In this document: piece by piece, positions 7,879-17,040 of the stretch | Layout of the letters: each line of letters opens with the position of its first letter | Numbering within the stretch: the first letter of the stretch is position 1 | Assembly (NCBI GenBank): GCA_900755095.1 | Contig: CAAEFE010000122.1 | Coordinates: 1-64,000 of the forward strand | DNA from: an uncultured Bacteroides sp. | Lineage (GTDB): Bacteria > Bacteroidota > Bacteroidia > Bacteroidales > Bacteroidaceae | DNA length: 64,000 nt | Direction: 5' to 3' | Notes under the pieces: generated by a model | Seen by the model: the letters and a program-made list of their open reading frames with translations, nothing else | The model's database searches: none | What the model was told of the DNA's origin: nothing | Position numbers and translations under genes: made by a program

Positions 7879-10821
7879 TTATTTTGTGTACATCTTCAAT
7901 CGGATATATCCTTCTTTCGACTGATTCTTCAATGCAATCCCGATACGTGTATATGCAGGAGAGTTCACTTCAATCGTTTCGGAAGTAAACGCCACTTTAC
8001 CGGATGCATCAATAGCTACAATCATCTGTTCGGAATCTGTAGCCAGCAGAAGATGTGTATCGTCCAGGACTTTCCAGTCGGCTCGTGTCGTTATGGCTGT
8101 TTCGAATCGGATCGGTGTTTTCGCTGTAAATTCATCGCCGACCGTAAAGTTGCCTTTGCCCTGGCGGTCGTAAACGAAAGTACGAATGAGCTTATCCAAA
8201 TTGGGGGTGGAATAGGCAGAGGTATAGTCAATACTGAATACATCTTTTTCGTTCGTAAATTCTTTCTGTAGCACAACGCCTTTCGCTTTGCCACCCGAGG
8301 ACTGTGTTCGTCCGTCTACTACAGGAACCGGATGACCGAATGATCCTTTTATCTTATATTTCTGAGGAGCGTCTCCGTTAAAATAATCACCGGGATAGGA
8401 GTTCGGACCACCCTGATCGCCAACCATCGTTTCACTTCCCAAAGCTACGGCATAAGAACCGACATCATTGTGGTTATGATTCTCCGCATTGGTTCCGCCC
8501 TTGGCTGATATGGCCAGACGACAGGAAGTTCCACCGGCAGGACGAGCAATCAAAATACCTGCCTGCTCATAATAAGCGCGCAAAGCATCCGACTCTTCCT
8601 GCAATACCTGACGGATTCCGTCTGTCATTCCAACCTTTGCAACCTGACTTGTGAAAAGTTCGAGAAGGTGAAGGGACAAGTTGTTTCCTTTGGGTAAAAC
8701 AGGCTGTTCTTCGGCAGAAGTAATACCCAGCGCCCGGTCGCAGTAACTGAGAATAAACTTGTCCGGCGACAACCCGATGCGACAATCCGAATAGGCGGGG
8801 CACACTCCTTCATTCATCTGTATCTTCTTCCCATACCGGGCGATACGGACAAACTTGGGAGTCTGAAAGAAATCTATCTTTCCCTGCGTTGCCCGGTATA
8901 CTTCTTCACGCAACAGAATGTAGGCACGGAAACCATAATTATAATAACCTACCCCTTCACTACAGTAGCCGTCGTCAGCGTAACCCTTCATTCCATACAC
9001 ATTATACTTCTCGGCTGCCGCAACAAAGTAAGCACGTTCCTCCTTATCGGGCAACAAGGCAAGAGCCGCACCGGTAACACCCGCCAGACACACAGAATTC
9101 CAGTTATTGGTAGCGGTGAACCACCAAAATGGTTTTGTCTCTTCCAGGCAACGGTAGACCGGACGGAAAACCTTCTCACGGAAAGCACACTGCACCCGCG
9201 CCCTTACCTCCGGAGACAAACGGTCGTCCAACATGGTAACACACTGAGCAATACCGTTTCCGGCAGTAGCAACCACCAAGTCTACATAATAATCCGTTCC
9301 TTTGTAATTCTTCAGACTGCGGTCGTGGGCAGGAATAGACCAAGGCTTCTGACTGCAAAGAGCCACCAGAGCTTTTTCGATGGCAGGGACATAACGCCTC
9401 TTATTTTCAAGGCATTCAGCCAAAGTCAGCCTGTACAGATATTGATAACGGGCATTCATCATATTCTCTCCGGGCAAACGAACATTCGTCTTATTCAGAT
9501 GCAAGTACAATGAATCGACAAAAGGGGGCATCCCCTGCTTCAACAAAGCAGGAGCTTCCTTTTCCAGAAGTTGTTTAGCGTCGTCACTCTCTTTTATCTT
9601 ATTCCAGAAAGTTCGGTCTTTATAAGACCTTCCTATCCCCTGCGGTCGATCGGGAAGCATAGCTGCAATTTCCTGAATACGGTTCTGCGGGATAGTAGCA
9701 TTCTGCTTCGGAGCATCCTTTGCCATACGATACATTTCCGTTCCGGCAAGCAGGAAAGCACCCGGTCCGTATACTTCTGTCATATTGCGGGTCACTTTCT
9801 TTGGGTCGGCACCGATAGGTTGTACATATCCTAGTTTACCGTCTTCTTCTACCGCAGAAAGCAGTGCTTTCCATCCTTTCTCTACTACAGGCAGGAACTT
9901 TTCCTTTGGTAAAAGTCCCTCGTTCAGTCCATAGGCAAGGGCATATACGAAGAAACCGCTACAGCTTGTTTCGGGTGATGGATAAGCGTCCGGATCGAGC
10001 AGACTTGCACGCCAGAACCCGTCGCTGCTCTGTAAATTAGCGATGCGGTAACAGAGTTTCTGAAACAGTTCCTGATAGAACGGACGATATTTGCTCTTGG
10101 CAGGCAGTTCACGTAGCATTTCTACCAGTCCGCCAAGCACCCAGCCATTGCCCCGTCCCCAAAAGACTTTGGCACCATTACTCTCTTTCATATCAAAATA
10201 ACGGTGGTCACGGTAGAAGAGATTTTCTTCTTTATCGAACAGGAACTCGTAAGTCGCTTTGTACTCTTTATCCATAAAGCGAATGAATTTCTTATCACCA
10301 GTGATATTATAGAGTTTCAGATAAACGGGGGGTGCCATGAAAAGAGCATCACACCAAGTCCAGTGTTCTAATGTCGTGGCATCTCCGTAAGTCAACTGAA
10401 ACGAACCCGAAGGAGGATTGGCGACCACCCACTCCGTACGCGCCAGAGTAGGAACAATCATGTCCTTTTGCTTGTACTTTTCGTACAGATACAGATAGGT
10501 TTGAGCAATACAAATATCATCTGCATGATACATCCGTTTATCTACCTGCCAATAGTTACGACTTCCCAGGCGGGTCAGCCATTTATAATAGAAGTCATCC
10601 TGATCGTCCTTCTCGGCGATCTCTGCCCAATAAGCAAGTCCCAGGAAAAAGGTGGCATTCACCCAGTTGAGATCACCATAAACAGCTCTGTTGTAATGAC
10701 CGATCTGCCAATCGGCTACCCTACGCATCGATTGCTTCACTTCGAGTTTAGTAAACGATTGTGCATGTGTCGTGCATAAATAAGCTATGCTTAGAAAAAG
10801 AATCAAAAGTAATTTCTTCAT
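7879..10821 (-). CDS. GH105 unsaturated-uronyl hydrolase fused to a heparinase II/III-like polysaccharide lyase
   Basis: Two-domain secreted enzyme of 980 residues with a signal peptide (1-20, ending THAQ). Residues about 25-375 are a GH105 (alpha/alpha)6 barrel (DWQIGHYNRAVYGDLNW, WTWCDALFMAPPVY, KVFWGRGNGWVLGGLVEML, SGFFVYALAYGLN), which hydrolyses the 4,5-unsaturated uronic acid left by lyases. Residues about 400-980 form a helical toroid followed by a heparinase II/III-like sheet domain with NHNHNDVGSYAV and GDQGGPNSYPGDYFNGD. Joining both steps would let one protein create and remove the unsaturated sugar. A PL27-type rhamnose-glucuronate lyase is a plausible reading of the second half given the arabinogalactan context, but the PL family could not be settled. 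The start overlaps the PL8 stop by 4 bp (ATGA). Confidence 0.85.
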   Translation of the reverse strand: MKKLLLILFLSIAYLCTTHAQSFTKLEVKQSMRRVADWQIGHYNRAVYGDLNWVNATFFLGLAYWAEIAEKDDQDDFYYKWLTRLGSRNYWQVDKRMYHADDICIAQTYLYLYEKYKQKDMIVPTLARTEWVVANPPSGSFQLTYGDATTLEHWTWCDALFMAPPVYLKLYNITGDKKFIRFMDKEYKATYEFLFDKEENLFYRDHRYFDMKESNGAKVFWGRGNGWVLGGLVEMLRELPAKSKYRPFYQELFQKLCYRIANLQSSDGFWRASLLDPDAYPSPETSCSGFFVYALAYGLNEGLLPKEKFLPVVEKGWKALLSAVEEDGKLGYVQPIGADPKKVTRNMTEVYGPGAFLLAGTEMYRMAKDAPKQNATIPQNRIQEIAAMLPDRPQGIGRSYKDRTFWNKIKESDDAKQLLEKEAPALLKQGMPPFVDSLYLHLNKTNVRLPGENMMNARYQYLYRLTLAECLENKRRYVPAIEKALVALCSQKPWSIPAHDRSLKNYKGTDYYVDLVVATAGNGIAQCVTMLDDRLSPEVRARVQCAFREKVFRPVYRCLEETKPFWWFTATNNWNSVCLAGVTGAALALLPDKEERAYFVAAAEKYNVYGMKGYADDGYCSEGVGYYNYGFRAYILLREEVYRATQGKIDFFQTPKFVRIARYGKKIQMNEGVCPAYSDCRIGLSPDKFILSYCDRALGITSAEEQPVLPKGNNLSLHLLELFTSQVAKVGMTDGIRQVLQEESDALRAYYEQAGILIARPAGGTSCRLAISAKGGTNAENHNHNDVGSYAVALGSETMVGDQGGPNSYPGDYFNGDAPQKYKIKGSFGHPVPVVDGRTQSSGGKAKGVVLQKEFTNEKDVFSIDYTSAYSTPNLDKLIRTFVYDRQGKGNFTVGDEFTAKTPIRFETAITTRADWKVLDDTHLLLATDSEQMIVAIDASGKVAFTSETIEVNSPAYTRIGIALKNQSKEGYIRLKMYTK

Positions 10822-12983
10822 AATATATTTTTTAATTTATATGCTTTGGATGCACCGGCATAGATACCGGTATTTCTAAAATCACATAAAACAGTCTTTC
10901 GCTCGCTGGATATTTCAGGAATCAGCAATTCAACTTTAATACAAGATTGTGTCTGCCCAGGATCAGCAATATGCAGTTCGGCATTACCACTGTGTCCATC
11001 CTTAATCATCAATGCACAGGCTTTATCCACACTTACAGAAAGCTCTCCGTTACGGAATGTACCCTCTTTATAAAATACCATTTGCCATATTCCCAATTTC
11101 GTATGCCTCACTATCTGCATAGAATCCGTATTCGCCAGAATTTCGACGGGACTCTTCCTGTAGTTATTCATCTTGCGGGCAGAATGAATCCCAGGCACCA
11201 CGATATAGGCATAGGTAGCATTCCGGGGATTACAACCATGATTAAATCCCAAAGTAAAGACCTCTTGCTGCTGCTCATTTTTAGATTCAGTATGATTAAT
11301 GCTGTACCACGATCCCGTCTGTATCTTCTTGCTCAAAAAGAGATTTCCGCCGGCGGGAAAGACATAACCAATTCCATTGTGCAATACCCATTCGGGAGAA
11401 TCATAGACGAAATCTCCTTCTTTCACCATAGACTGCTTCTTACTTTGTGACAATATGACCTCCTTTTTCGAAAGCAAACATTGATTGATAGTAGTACATA
11501 CCGGTACACCGGCTGTCGAATTAACCCCCGCTCCCAAACAAATGATTTCATCATCGAAAAAGAACCAGGACTTTTTAGCTGCGGTATTTATATCAGCATA
11601 GGTATCAAAATATGAATAAACAGATACGCCATAAAGACTATCAGAGACTCCTCCTGCAAATACGGAAGTTCCCTTCGTTTGCCAATCAATTACAGTTCGT
11701 GGAATGGTATCCAGTTGAGGAGCAGTCACTCCAGGAATACGATTCCAGTTCCATACCGGAAAGATGCGGGCGTACTCGTCCCCTTCGGTCACGATGTTTG
11801 TACATCCGTCGGACATAAAATAGGTTTTCAGATTTTCACCATTCCCATATTCGCATCGCATGGTACGATTGGAAACCATACGAACGTCAAATGTATAGTG
11901 GGGACGGACATGAAGAGCATAGTCTCCTCTGAAATAATGAGTGTGTAACGGCTTTATTCCATAGTTGGCGGACTTCTTGCCTTCCAATCTGGCTATAATC
12001 GCATTGTATTCATCAATATGTGCCGGGTCGAGCTCCAGCATTCGTTTGGCAAACAAGGCGGCATGACTCTTTTGGGTAGCATTATTACGGCTCACTCCTC
12101 TTCCCAATACATCGAAAAGCATGTATTGTCCACGTATAACCTGATAATAAGTGCCGCACATAAAATGCCTCAGAAATTGTATTCTCTCATCATCCAATGC
12201 ATATTTCGTTCCTTTAGTATATAGAGCTACCTGTGTTACTCCTTTCAGTATTTCGTCTCCATAACCACCGATATAAAGCTGCACGCCATGCTGAAAATAG
12301 CTGTTGTCATGCTGAAATCCTTCTTTCACAGTATATGATAGAGGACTATAAACATTCTCAACAGCCGTTTTCAAGTCAACATCATTCTTCTGAAGGCAAG
12401 CTCTATAAATCCAATGTAAAGCAATATCCGTCCGGTTGGCTCCAGTCCATCTGGCAGGATGTCCGCCGTCCTTCCGCATACGTTGCAAGACCTTTGTCTC
12501 CAATACTTCCGGAATCTGCCTTTTACCAACACGCATCTGAATAAGCAGAATACCGAGTTTCTGCGGCTCAGCAATCTGATTATACCACCAGTTATTACAA
12601 TGTGGATTACGATGCTGCCAATACTCCAAGCCCTTTACTATCTTATGATACAAATCTTCATTCTGATAATAGGAATTCTTTGGATGAGTATAAGCAAATA
12701 CAAAGTCATACAACCGATCCACATGAATAAGTGGCATCCAGTTAGTACGATCCCGGCGGGCATAATCTATATCTATAAAACATCCTTGGACGTCATCATA
12801 CAGCTCCAGAGCTTTATCAATATTCGGATTTTCTGCAACCCCATCCCGAATCTTCTTCATTAGAATATCAAAATCATCATTCTGCAAGCCAGACGTACAA
12901 ATAGAGGGGCAAGGTAAAACCAAATCCCAAGGACTCCATGCCAGCAATAATAGAATTATGATTTTATAATGTATCATTTTCAT
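10818..12983 (-). CDS. PL8-family polysaccharide lyase
   Basis: Secreted lyase of family PL8 (721 residues; signal-peptide-like start to about residue 25). PL8 enzymes (chondroitin AC, hyaluronate, xanthan and glucuronan lyases) cleave on the uronic-acid side by beta-elimination using Asn, His, Tyr and Arg. The matching segments are visible: HCNNWWYNQIAEPQKLG (Asn), HDNSYFQHGVQLYIGGYG (His and Tyr) and DVLGRGVSRNN (Arg). An (alpha/alpha) toroid comes first, then beta-sandwich domains, the usual order. A host-glycosaminoglycan role is not supported because no sulfatases or GH88 genes are near. With GH115, GH43 and the GH105 fusion, an exo-acting plant- or gum-directed specificity, as in xanthan lyase, seems more likely. 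It is the first gene of a coupled pair with the GH105-lyase. Confidence 0.82.
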   Translation of the reverse strand: MKMIHYKIIILLLLAWSPWDLVLPCPSICTSGLQNDDFDILMKKIRDGVAENPNIDKALELYDDVQGCFIDIDYARRDRTNWMPLIHVDRLYDFVFAYTHPKNSYYQNEDLYHKIVKGLEYWQHRNPHCNNWWYNQIAEPQKLGILLIQMRVGKRQIPEVLETKVLQRMRKDGGHPARWTGANRTDIALHWIYRACLQKNDVDLKTAVENVYSPLSYTVKEGFQHDNSYFQHGVQLYIGGYGDEILKGVTQVALYTKGTKYALDDERIQFLRHFMCGTYYQVIRGQYMLFDVLGRGVSRNNATQKSHAALFAKRMLELDPAHIDEYNAIIARLEGKKSANYGIKPLHTHYFRGDYALHVRPHYTFDVRMVSNRTMRCEYGNGENLKTYFMSDGCTNIVTEGDEYARIFPVWNWNRIPGVTAPQLDTIPRTVIDWQTKGTSVFAGGVSDSLYGVSVYSYFDTYADINTAAKKSWFFFDDEIICLGAGVNSTAGVPVCTTINQCLLSKKEVILSQSKKQSMVKEGDFVYDSPEWVLHNGIGYVFPAGGNLFLSKKIQTGSWYSINHTESKNEQQQEVFTLGFNHGCNPRNATYAYIVVPGIHSARKMNNYRKSPVEILANTDSMQIVRHTKLGIWQMVFYKEGTFRNGELSVSVDKACALMIKDGHSGNAELHIADPGQTQSCIKVELLIPEISSERKTVLCDFRNTGIYAGASKAYKLKNIL

Positions 12984-13015
12984 ATATGCATGTTTATCAT
13001 TTGGAGAATAAGGGG

Positions 13016-13077
13016 GTATGTCAAAAGTAACTAAATTCCCTTCTTGAAGGAGGAGAGCTTAGTTACTTTTGACACAC
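13016..13077. repeat. Short palindromic element with TGTCAAAAGT ends (related to 44575-44714)
   Basis: TGTCAAAAGTAACTAA (13020-13035) is the exact reverse complement of 13060-13075, separated by 24 bp containing CTTCTTGAAGGAGGAGAG. The flanks extend the match (GGTATGTC against GGTGTGTC). Ends and centre resemble the 140-bp element at 44575. It lies between the DUF4998-like lipoprotein and PL8 genes and could also act as a hairpin in RNA. Confidence 0.6.
13023..13030 (-). promoter_or_regulatory. Outward -7 element TACTTTTG inside the palindrome, toward PL8
   Basis: The left arm reads TACTTTTG on the minus strand, a TAnnTTTG match about 40 bp upstream of the PL8 ATG. By symmetry the right arm carries the same element on the plus strand (13065-13072). 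Confidence 0.35.
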
Positions 13078-13116
13078 CTTCTCATCCTTAAAATACAATC
13101 AGGCCGACCACTCAGG

Positions 13117-13788
13117 CTACTTCGTATATTTAACAGGTTTCGACCAGATTTTATCCAATACGTTTTCCTGCGGAGCATACAAGGTTTCCATTATAAAAGA
13201 ATCGCCTGTAAAATCTTCTAAAACGTCCTGTCCTTCCTTATTATAATAAGAAATTTTTGTTGTTTCTTCTCCTCCCTTGTTCCAAGTTAGCCTGGATGCC
13301 ACCAATGTGCTGTCCAGCAACATGGAATATTTGATGACCAGATTACCACTCTGCATACTCTTAGAAACAATGGAACGATTTAACAGATAGCTCTGGTACT
13401 GTGTCCCATAAATGGTTCCTGTAAAGTCTGTAGCCAATGATTTATTCAACTCATCATCTTCCAGCCAGGCGGAAAAAATGATAGACCCCTCCCGCATATT
13501 CTCTAAAAGAATATCCGTCCTCTTATTTTTGGCCAACTCATATCTGACAGTATCACTTTGATTCAATGCAAGAGCAATCTTTGTAGATCTCCCGTCTTTC
13601 ACTATCGGAAATGAAATCAACACTCTTTCCCACCCATTACGCACGGTTATTGAATCTTTCGATAATCGTGTAAGATACATGATTGGACCATCCTTAACAA
13701 AGTCCTTATAAGTCGCATCCATTGACTCGCAAGATATAATGGAACAAAATATCAAGATGCTGACTGATATAAATATAAATTTCTTCAT
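13117..13788 (-). CDS. DUF4998-like surface lipoprotein of the PUL
   Basis: Lipoprotein of 223 residues with an SPII signal ending FCSIISC at about residue 20. The remainder is predicted all-beta with no catalytic motif. Segments such as YKDFVKDGPIMYLTR and the SKDSITVRNGWERVLISF strand resemble the DUF4998 family found beside SusCD in PULs, where the proteins are thought to bind glycan at the surface. It starts 23 bp after the DUF4959/DUF5000-like lipoprotein gene and ends the SusC-SusD operon. Family name is from memory; a binding role is inferred from position. Confidence 0.72.
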   Translation of the reverse strand: MKKFIFISVSILIFCSIISCESMDATYKDFVKDGPIMYLTRLSKDSITVRNGWERVLISFPIVKDGRSTKIALALNQSDTVRYELAKNKRTDILLENMREGSIIFSAWLEDDELNKSLATDFTGTIYGTQYQSYLLNRSIVSKSMQSGNLVIKYSMLLDSTLVASRLTWNKGGEETTKISYYNKEGQDVLEDFTGDSFIMETLYAPQENVLDKIWSKPVKYTK

Positions 13789-13811
13789 AATATTTGTCTT
13801 TTATATAGCGA

Positions 13812-15059
13812 TTACTGTATTATTTTATCCTCCGGTGTTCCAAAGAAAGTAAGTTCTGCCACATTGATACGAGATGTTCCTACATTATAATTCTTGATAC
13901 AAACAAACGTCACATATCTATATGCATCCAGATCTACGGAAAATTCGAGTTCATTGCCGTCTCTTGCCAGTTCCTTATCAGCATCAGTTAACGGGACAAT
14001 AGCCGCCGGAATAACAGAACCGTCGGCTCTGGGCAATACTCCTTGATATAACCGTACCCATCCTTCATCATTTTCCGGATCAAACTTGGTTACATTATTA
14101 TCATTTCGTCCCCAAATTTCTATTTCTTTCGGATACAGACCGTCAAATATAGATGAATAATCAGTTCCATTTCTTCTTCCATAGACAATCATACGGCTGA
14201 GCTTAAACTTCTTCCCTAAGTCCAATGTCACCGAACTCGGCTTGGTAAAATCATATCCCGCCGTTGTGAGGGTCATGAAAGTATTATTGCTTCCAATAAT
14301 TCCGTCATACAGATTCTTTGGGGTATTAGCATTCGGTGCCAGATAACCTTTGTATTCGCCAATAGCCAAGTATCCCATTTTTTTCTTATCTACTTCCTCT
14401 TCATAATATGGAGTCAGAGATATCTCCTTACTTTCAGAAAGATGTCCCCACCTATCCTTCACCACCACACTAAATTCTGAAGGAACGGCTTCCATACCAC
14501 GTATGGGCTCATTAATCTCTTGCTTTTTGGTATATAAAGCTCCAGCTTCCGTCCATTTTCCTGTAGCATCCTTCCGGTACACATAAAAAGTAAGAGTCTC
14601 ATTGCTGGTGTTGGATGTCTTTATCCGGATACCGGCAAAATCCGGTTTTATTTCCATCTCCTTATAAGCAGTGATATAAGGTGGCTCTTCCGGATTTATT
14701 TTTACTTCCAGAGGTTCAGAATAGGCTTCACCCGGACTTACAGAATACAACTTCACATTATATTCACCAGCTTTTTCAAATCCTTCCACCACTACAGAGT
14801 CGGCAAAATACGAAGCATTGGTCGAACGTTCTCCTATCTCTGTCATATATACAGCCTTCATATAAAGAAAATTCTTATCACTGGGCTGTGTAAAATAGAT
14901 TATAGACTTTCCCGGCAGATTTTTGACACCATTCAATACTACCTGTTCAGGCGGAGTCGTACTTCCATGGGGAGAATTCATATCACTATCGTTATCGCAA
15001 GCACTAGGCAGCAATGTGATGGCTAGTACTAAAAGGCTACTGTATATTATCTTTTTCAT
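13812..15059 (-). CDS. Surface glycan-binding lipoprotein (DUF4959/DUF5000/discoidin-like)
   Basis: Lipoprotein of 415 residues with lipobox LLPSAC at about 16-21. An N-terminal Fn3-like region (about 40-130, PPEQVVLNGVKNLPGKSIIY), a central beta domain and a C-terminal discoidin-like domain (about 265-410, DGIIGSNNTFMTLTTAG, SVTLDLGKKFKLSRMIVYGRRN, VAELTFFGTPED) can be seen. This order is typical of the third gene after SusC and SusD in many Bacteroides PULs, where the protein lies on the outer surface and helps bind the glycan. It starts 23 bp after the SusD stop. No enzyme motif is present. Confidence 0.82.
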   Translation of the reverse strand: MKKIIYSSLLVLAITLLPSACDNDSDMNSPHGSTTPPEQVVLNGVKNLPGKSIIYFTQPSDKNFLYMKAVYMTEIGERSTNASYFADSVVVEGFEKAGEYNVKLYSVSPGEAYSEPLEVKINPEEPPYITAYKEMEIKPDFAGIRIKTSNTSNETLTFYVYRKDATGKWTEAGALYTKKQEINEPIRGMEAVPSEFSVVVKDRWGHLSESKEISLTPYYEEEVDKKKMGYLAIGEYKGYLAPNANTPKNLYDGIIGSNNTFMTLTTAGYDFTKPSSVTLDLGKKFKLSRMIVYGRRNGTDYSSIFDGLYPKEIEIWGRNDNNVTKFDPENDEGWVRLYQGVLPRADGSVIPAAIVPLTDADKELARDGNELEFSVDLDAYRYVTFVCIKNYNVGTSRINVAELTFFGTPEDKIIQ

Positions 15060-15082
15060 AAATCAAATGTCACTTTAATTAC

Positions 15083-17029
15083 TTACCAACCATAATTTTG
15101 AACTAAGTTAGGATCTTTTCTCAACTCACCGATATCAATAGGCCAGAAATACATTTTGGGAGTGAAATCCCGGACAAGCACTAAGTTCTCACTATAATAA
15201 TCTACATCAGTTTCTCCATAACGGACTTTCCAACCGGTCAATGGCTGTGTCAATTCTGTTGTCGCAGTTTTCCACCGACGGACATCCCAAAAATAATGTC
15301 CTTCAAATGCTAACTCAATACGACGCTCCTGCATGATGATTTGTCGTAGACCAGTCTGAGTAGCATACTTGCTGTTTCCTACATATTGGTCCCAACTTTC
15401 TTTTACGCCTTGAAGTCCCGAACGTTCTCTCACCATATCGATCCATGGCAATACCGTAGCATAATCCTCTCCTTTTTCATTTAAAGCTTCGGCATACATC
15501 AAATACAAATCAGCCATACGGATAACAGGGAACGGATAAGTGACCGATGTAAATCCGGAAGCCGCATCGGACATGACCGTCTTGTAGTTAACCACTTTCT
15601 TAGGCCAAATACCAGTCAGGTTCTGAGAGTGATCTGCCGGAACGGGAGACACATTTCCTCCTTTACGCGCATTCACCGAATACAAGCCCGAAAGTCCCGT
15701 CTTTCCTTGTCCGAACCAAATACCGCCGTCAAAGCCTAAGCTGGCATAATATCTGTGTTCACGTTCCAGATTCAATTTGACTGTTCCCGTTTTATAATTC
15801 AGCATAATAGTATTCTCATATCCGGGCTCAGCTTCCACCGGCGTGGGAGCCTGCACTTCAAATCTATTAGCATAATCCCATGTCTTATCTTCTTCTATAG
15901 GAACCCCATGTTTAGTATAAAATGAGTTAGTCAGTCCAAGAGAAACACCCAGATTGGTTCTGTTCGTAGCATTCTTAGCATTTCTGCCGGGAACCAAGTC
16001 ACGCGGCATTGCCTGTATCTGATAGTTGTCATAAGAACCCGAACCGACCCATGACTGAGAGTTTGCCCATACCACTTCTTTGTTCCACTTCTCAGTGACA
16101 GCACCTCGCAAATTCATCATCAGCTTGTCGGACTCTGTCATGACCACAGTGGGATCATCAAAATAATATAAACCGAATCCCAAATCTTCGAGATAAGTAA
16201 TGGCTTCTTTACACGCTTCGGCAGCCTTTACCCATTTCTGCTTCTTCTCCTCTTCCGTTTTAACCGGATTAAAGATTTTCACACCTCTATTATCTGCAAT
16301 TACCTCATAATCCATATTTCCATTGAACAATGGACTTGCAGCGGTTACCAGAACTTTCGCTTTCAATGCTTTAGCCATACCTACGGTCACTCGTCCCAGT
16401 TCTTCAGCTTCATTCTCTATTTTAGCCGGAACATCCGGATTAGCAATCACCTTGTCCAAAGTTTCTGTCACATAATTGAAACAACTGTCCAATGTCTCCC
16501 GATAAGGATGCATTTCCTCCGTACTACTACTTACCGGAACATATCGATCCATAATAGGAATCGGTCCATACATCCTGATCAGATAGAAATGATAATAAGC
16601 TTTCAAAAATTCCACTTCACCGATCCATCTGTTTTTCTCGCTATCATCCATATCCGGTGTAGTATGTATATTCTCAATCAGAATATTACAATAAGCAATT
16701 CCCTCATATAAATGTCCCCATTGAGCACAATATGGTGAATCGGACTTTTGCAATCCTTGGGCTATATACCAGGCGCTGGTTCCCAAATAGCTCCGGAAAA
16801 CATCGGAAATACAAAAATCACCGGCACCAAGCAAAGCTACATTATTTTTGAGACTTCCGTCACTAGGCATATACCTGTAGCAAGTAAACAAGACTTTTTC
16901 CGCTTCTTTTCTCAAGGCGAAAGCATGGTCTTCAATGGTCGGTATGTTATCCGGGACGATATTCAGTTCACATGATGTCAATATAAACACCGACAAACAT
17001 GACAATATACATATTTTGATTTTTTTCAT
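15083..17029 (-). CDS. susD-like: SusD-like outer-membrane glycan-binding lipoprotein
   Basis: SusD/RagB-family lipoprotein of about 648 residues. The SPII signal ends VFILTSC and is followed by ELNIVPDNIPTIEDHAF. TPR-like helices hold EVEFLKAYYHFYLIRMYGPIPI and AKALKAKVLVTAASPLFNG; the C-terminal part holds PVIRMADLYLMYAEALNE, RRIELAFEGHYFWDVRRWK and PNLVQNYGW at the very end, all characteristic. It forms the lid of the SusC pore and captures glycan at the surface. The ATG at 17029 gives a typical MKK lipoprotein start; another in-frame ATG lies 6 bp upstream at 17035. The gene begins about 10 bp after the SusC stop. Confidence 0.95.
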   Translation of the reverse strand: MKKIKICILSCLSVFILTSCELNIVPDNIPTIEDHAFALRKEAEKVLFTCYRYMPSDGSLKNNVALLGAGDFCISDVFRSYLGTSAWYIAQGLQKSDSPYCAQWGHLYEGIAYCNILIENIHTTPDMDDSEKNRWIGEVEFLKAYYHFYLIRMYGPIPIMDRYVPVSSSTEEMHPYRETLDSCFNYVTETLDKVIANPDVPAKIENEAEELGRVTVGMAKALKAKVLVTAASPLFNGNMDYEVIADNRGVKIFNPVKTEEEKKQKWVKAAEACKEAITYLEDLGFGLYYFDDPTVVMTESDKLMMNLRGAVTEKWNKEVVWANSQSWVGSGSYDNYQIQAMPRDLVPGRNAKNATNRTNLGVSLGLTNSFYTKHGVPIEEDKTWDYANRFEVQAPTPVEAEPGYENTIMLNYKTGTVKLNLEREHRYYASLGFDGGIWFGQGKTGLSGLYSVNARKGGNVSPVPADHSQNLTGIWPKKVVNYKTVMSDAASGFTSVTYPFPVIRMADLYLMYAEALNEKGEDYATVLPWIDMVRERSGLQGVKESWDQYVGNSKYATQTGLRQIIMQERRIELAFEGHYFWDVRRWKTATTELTQPLTGWKVRYGETDVDYYSENLVLVRDFTPKMYFWPIDIGELRKDPNLVQNYGW

Positions 17030-17040
17030 AACCATTCTTT

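Noticed and set aside
10818..12983. Glycosaminoglycan-degrading PUL
   Set aside because: PL8 alone suggests it, but sulfatases, GH88 and related genes are absent, and the surrounding enzymes point to plant galactan-type glycans.
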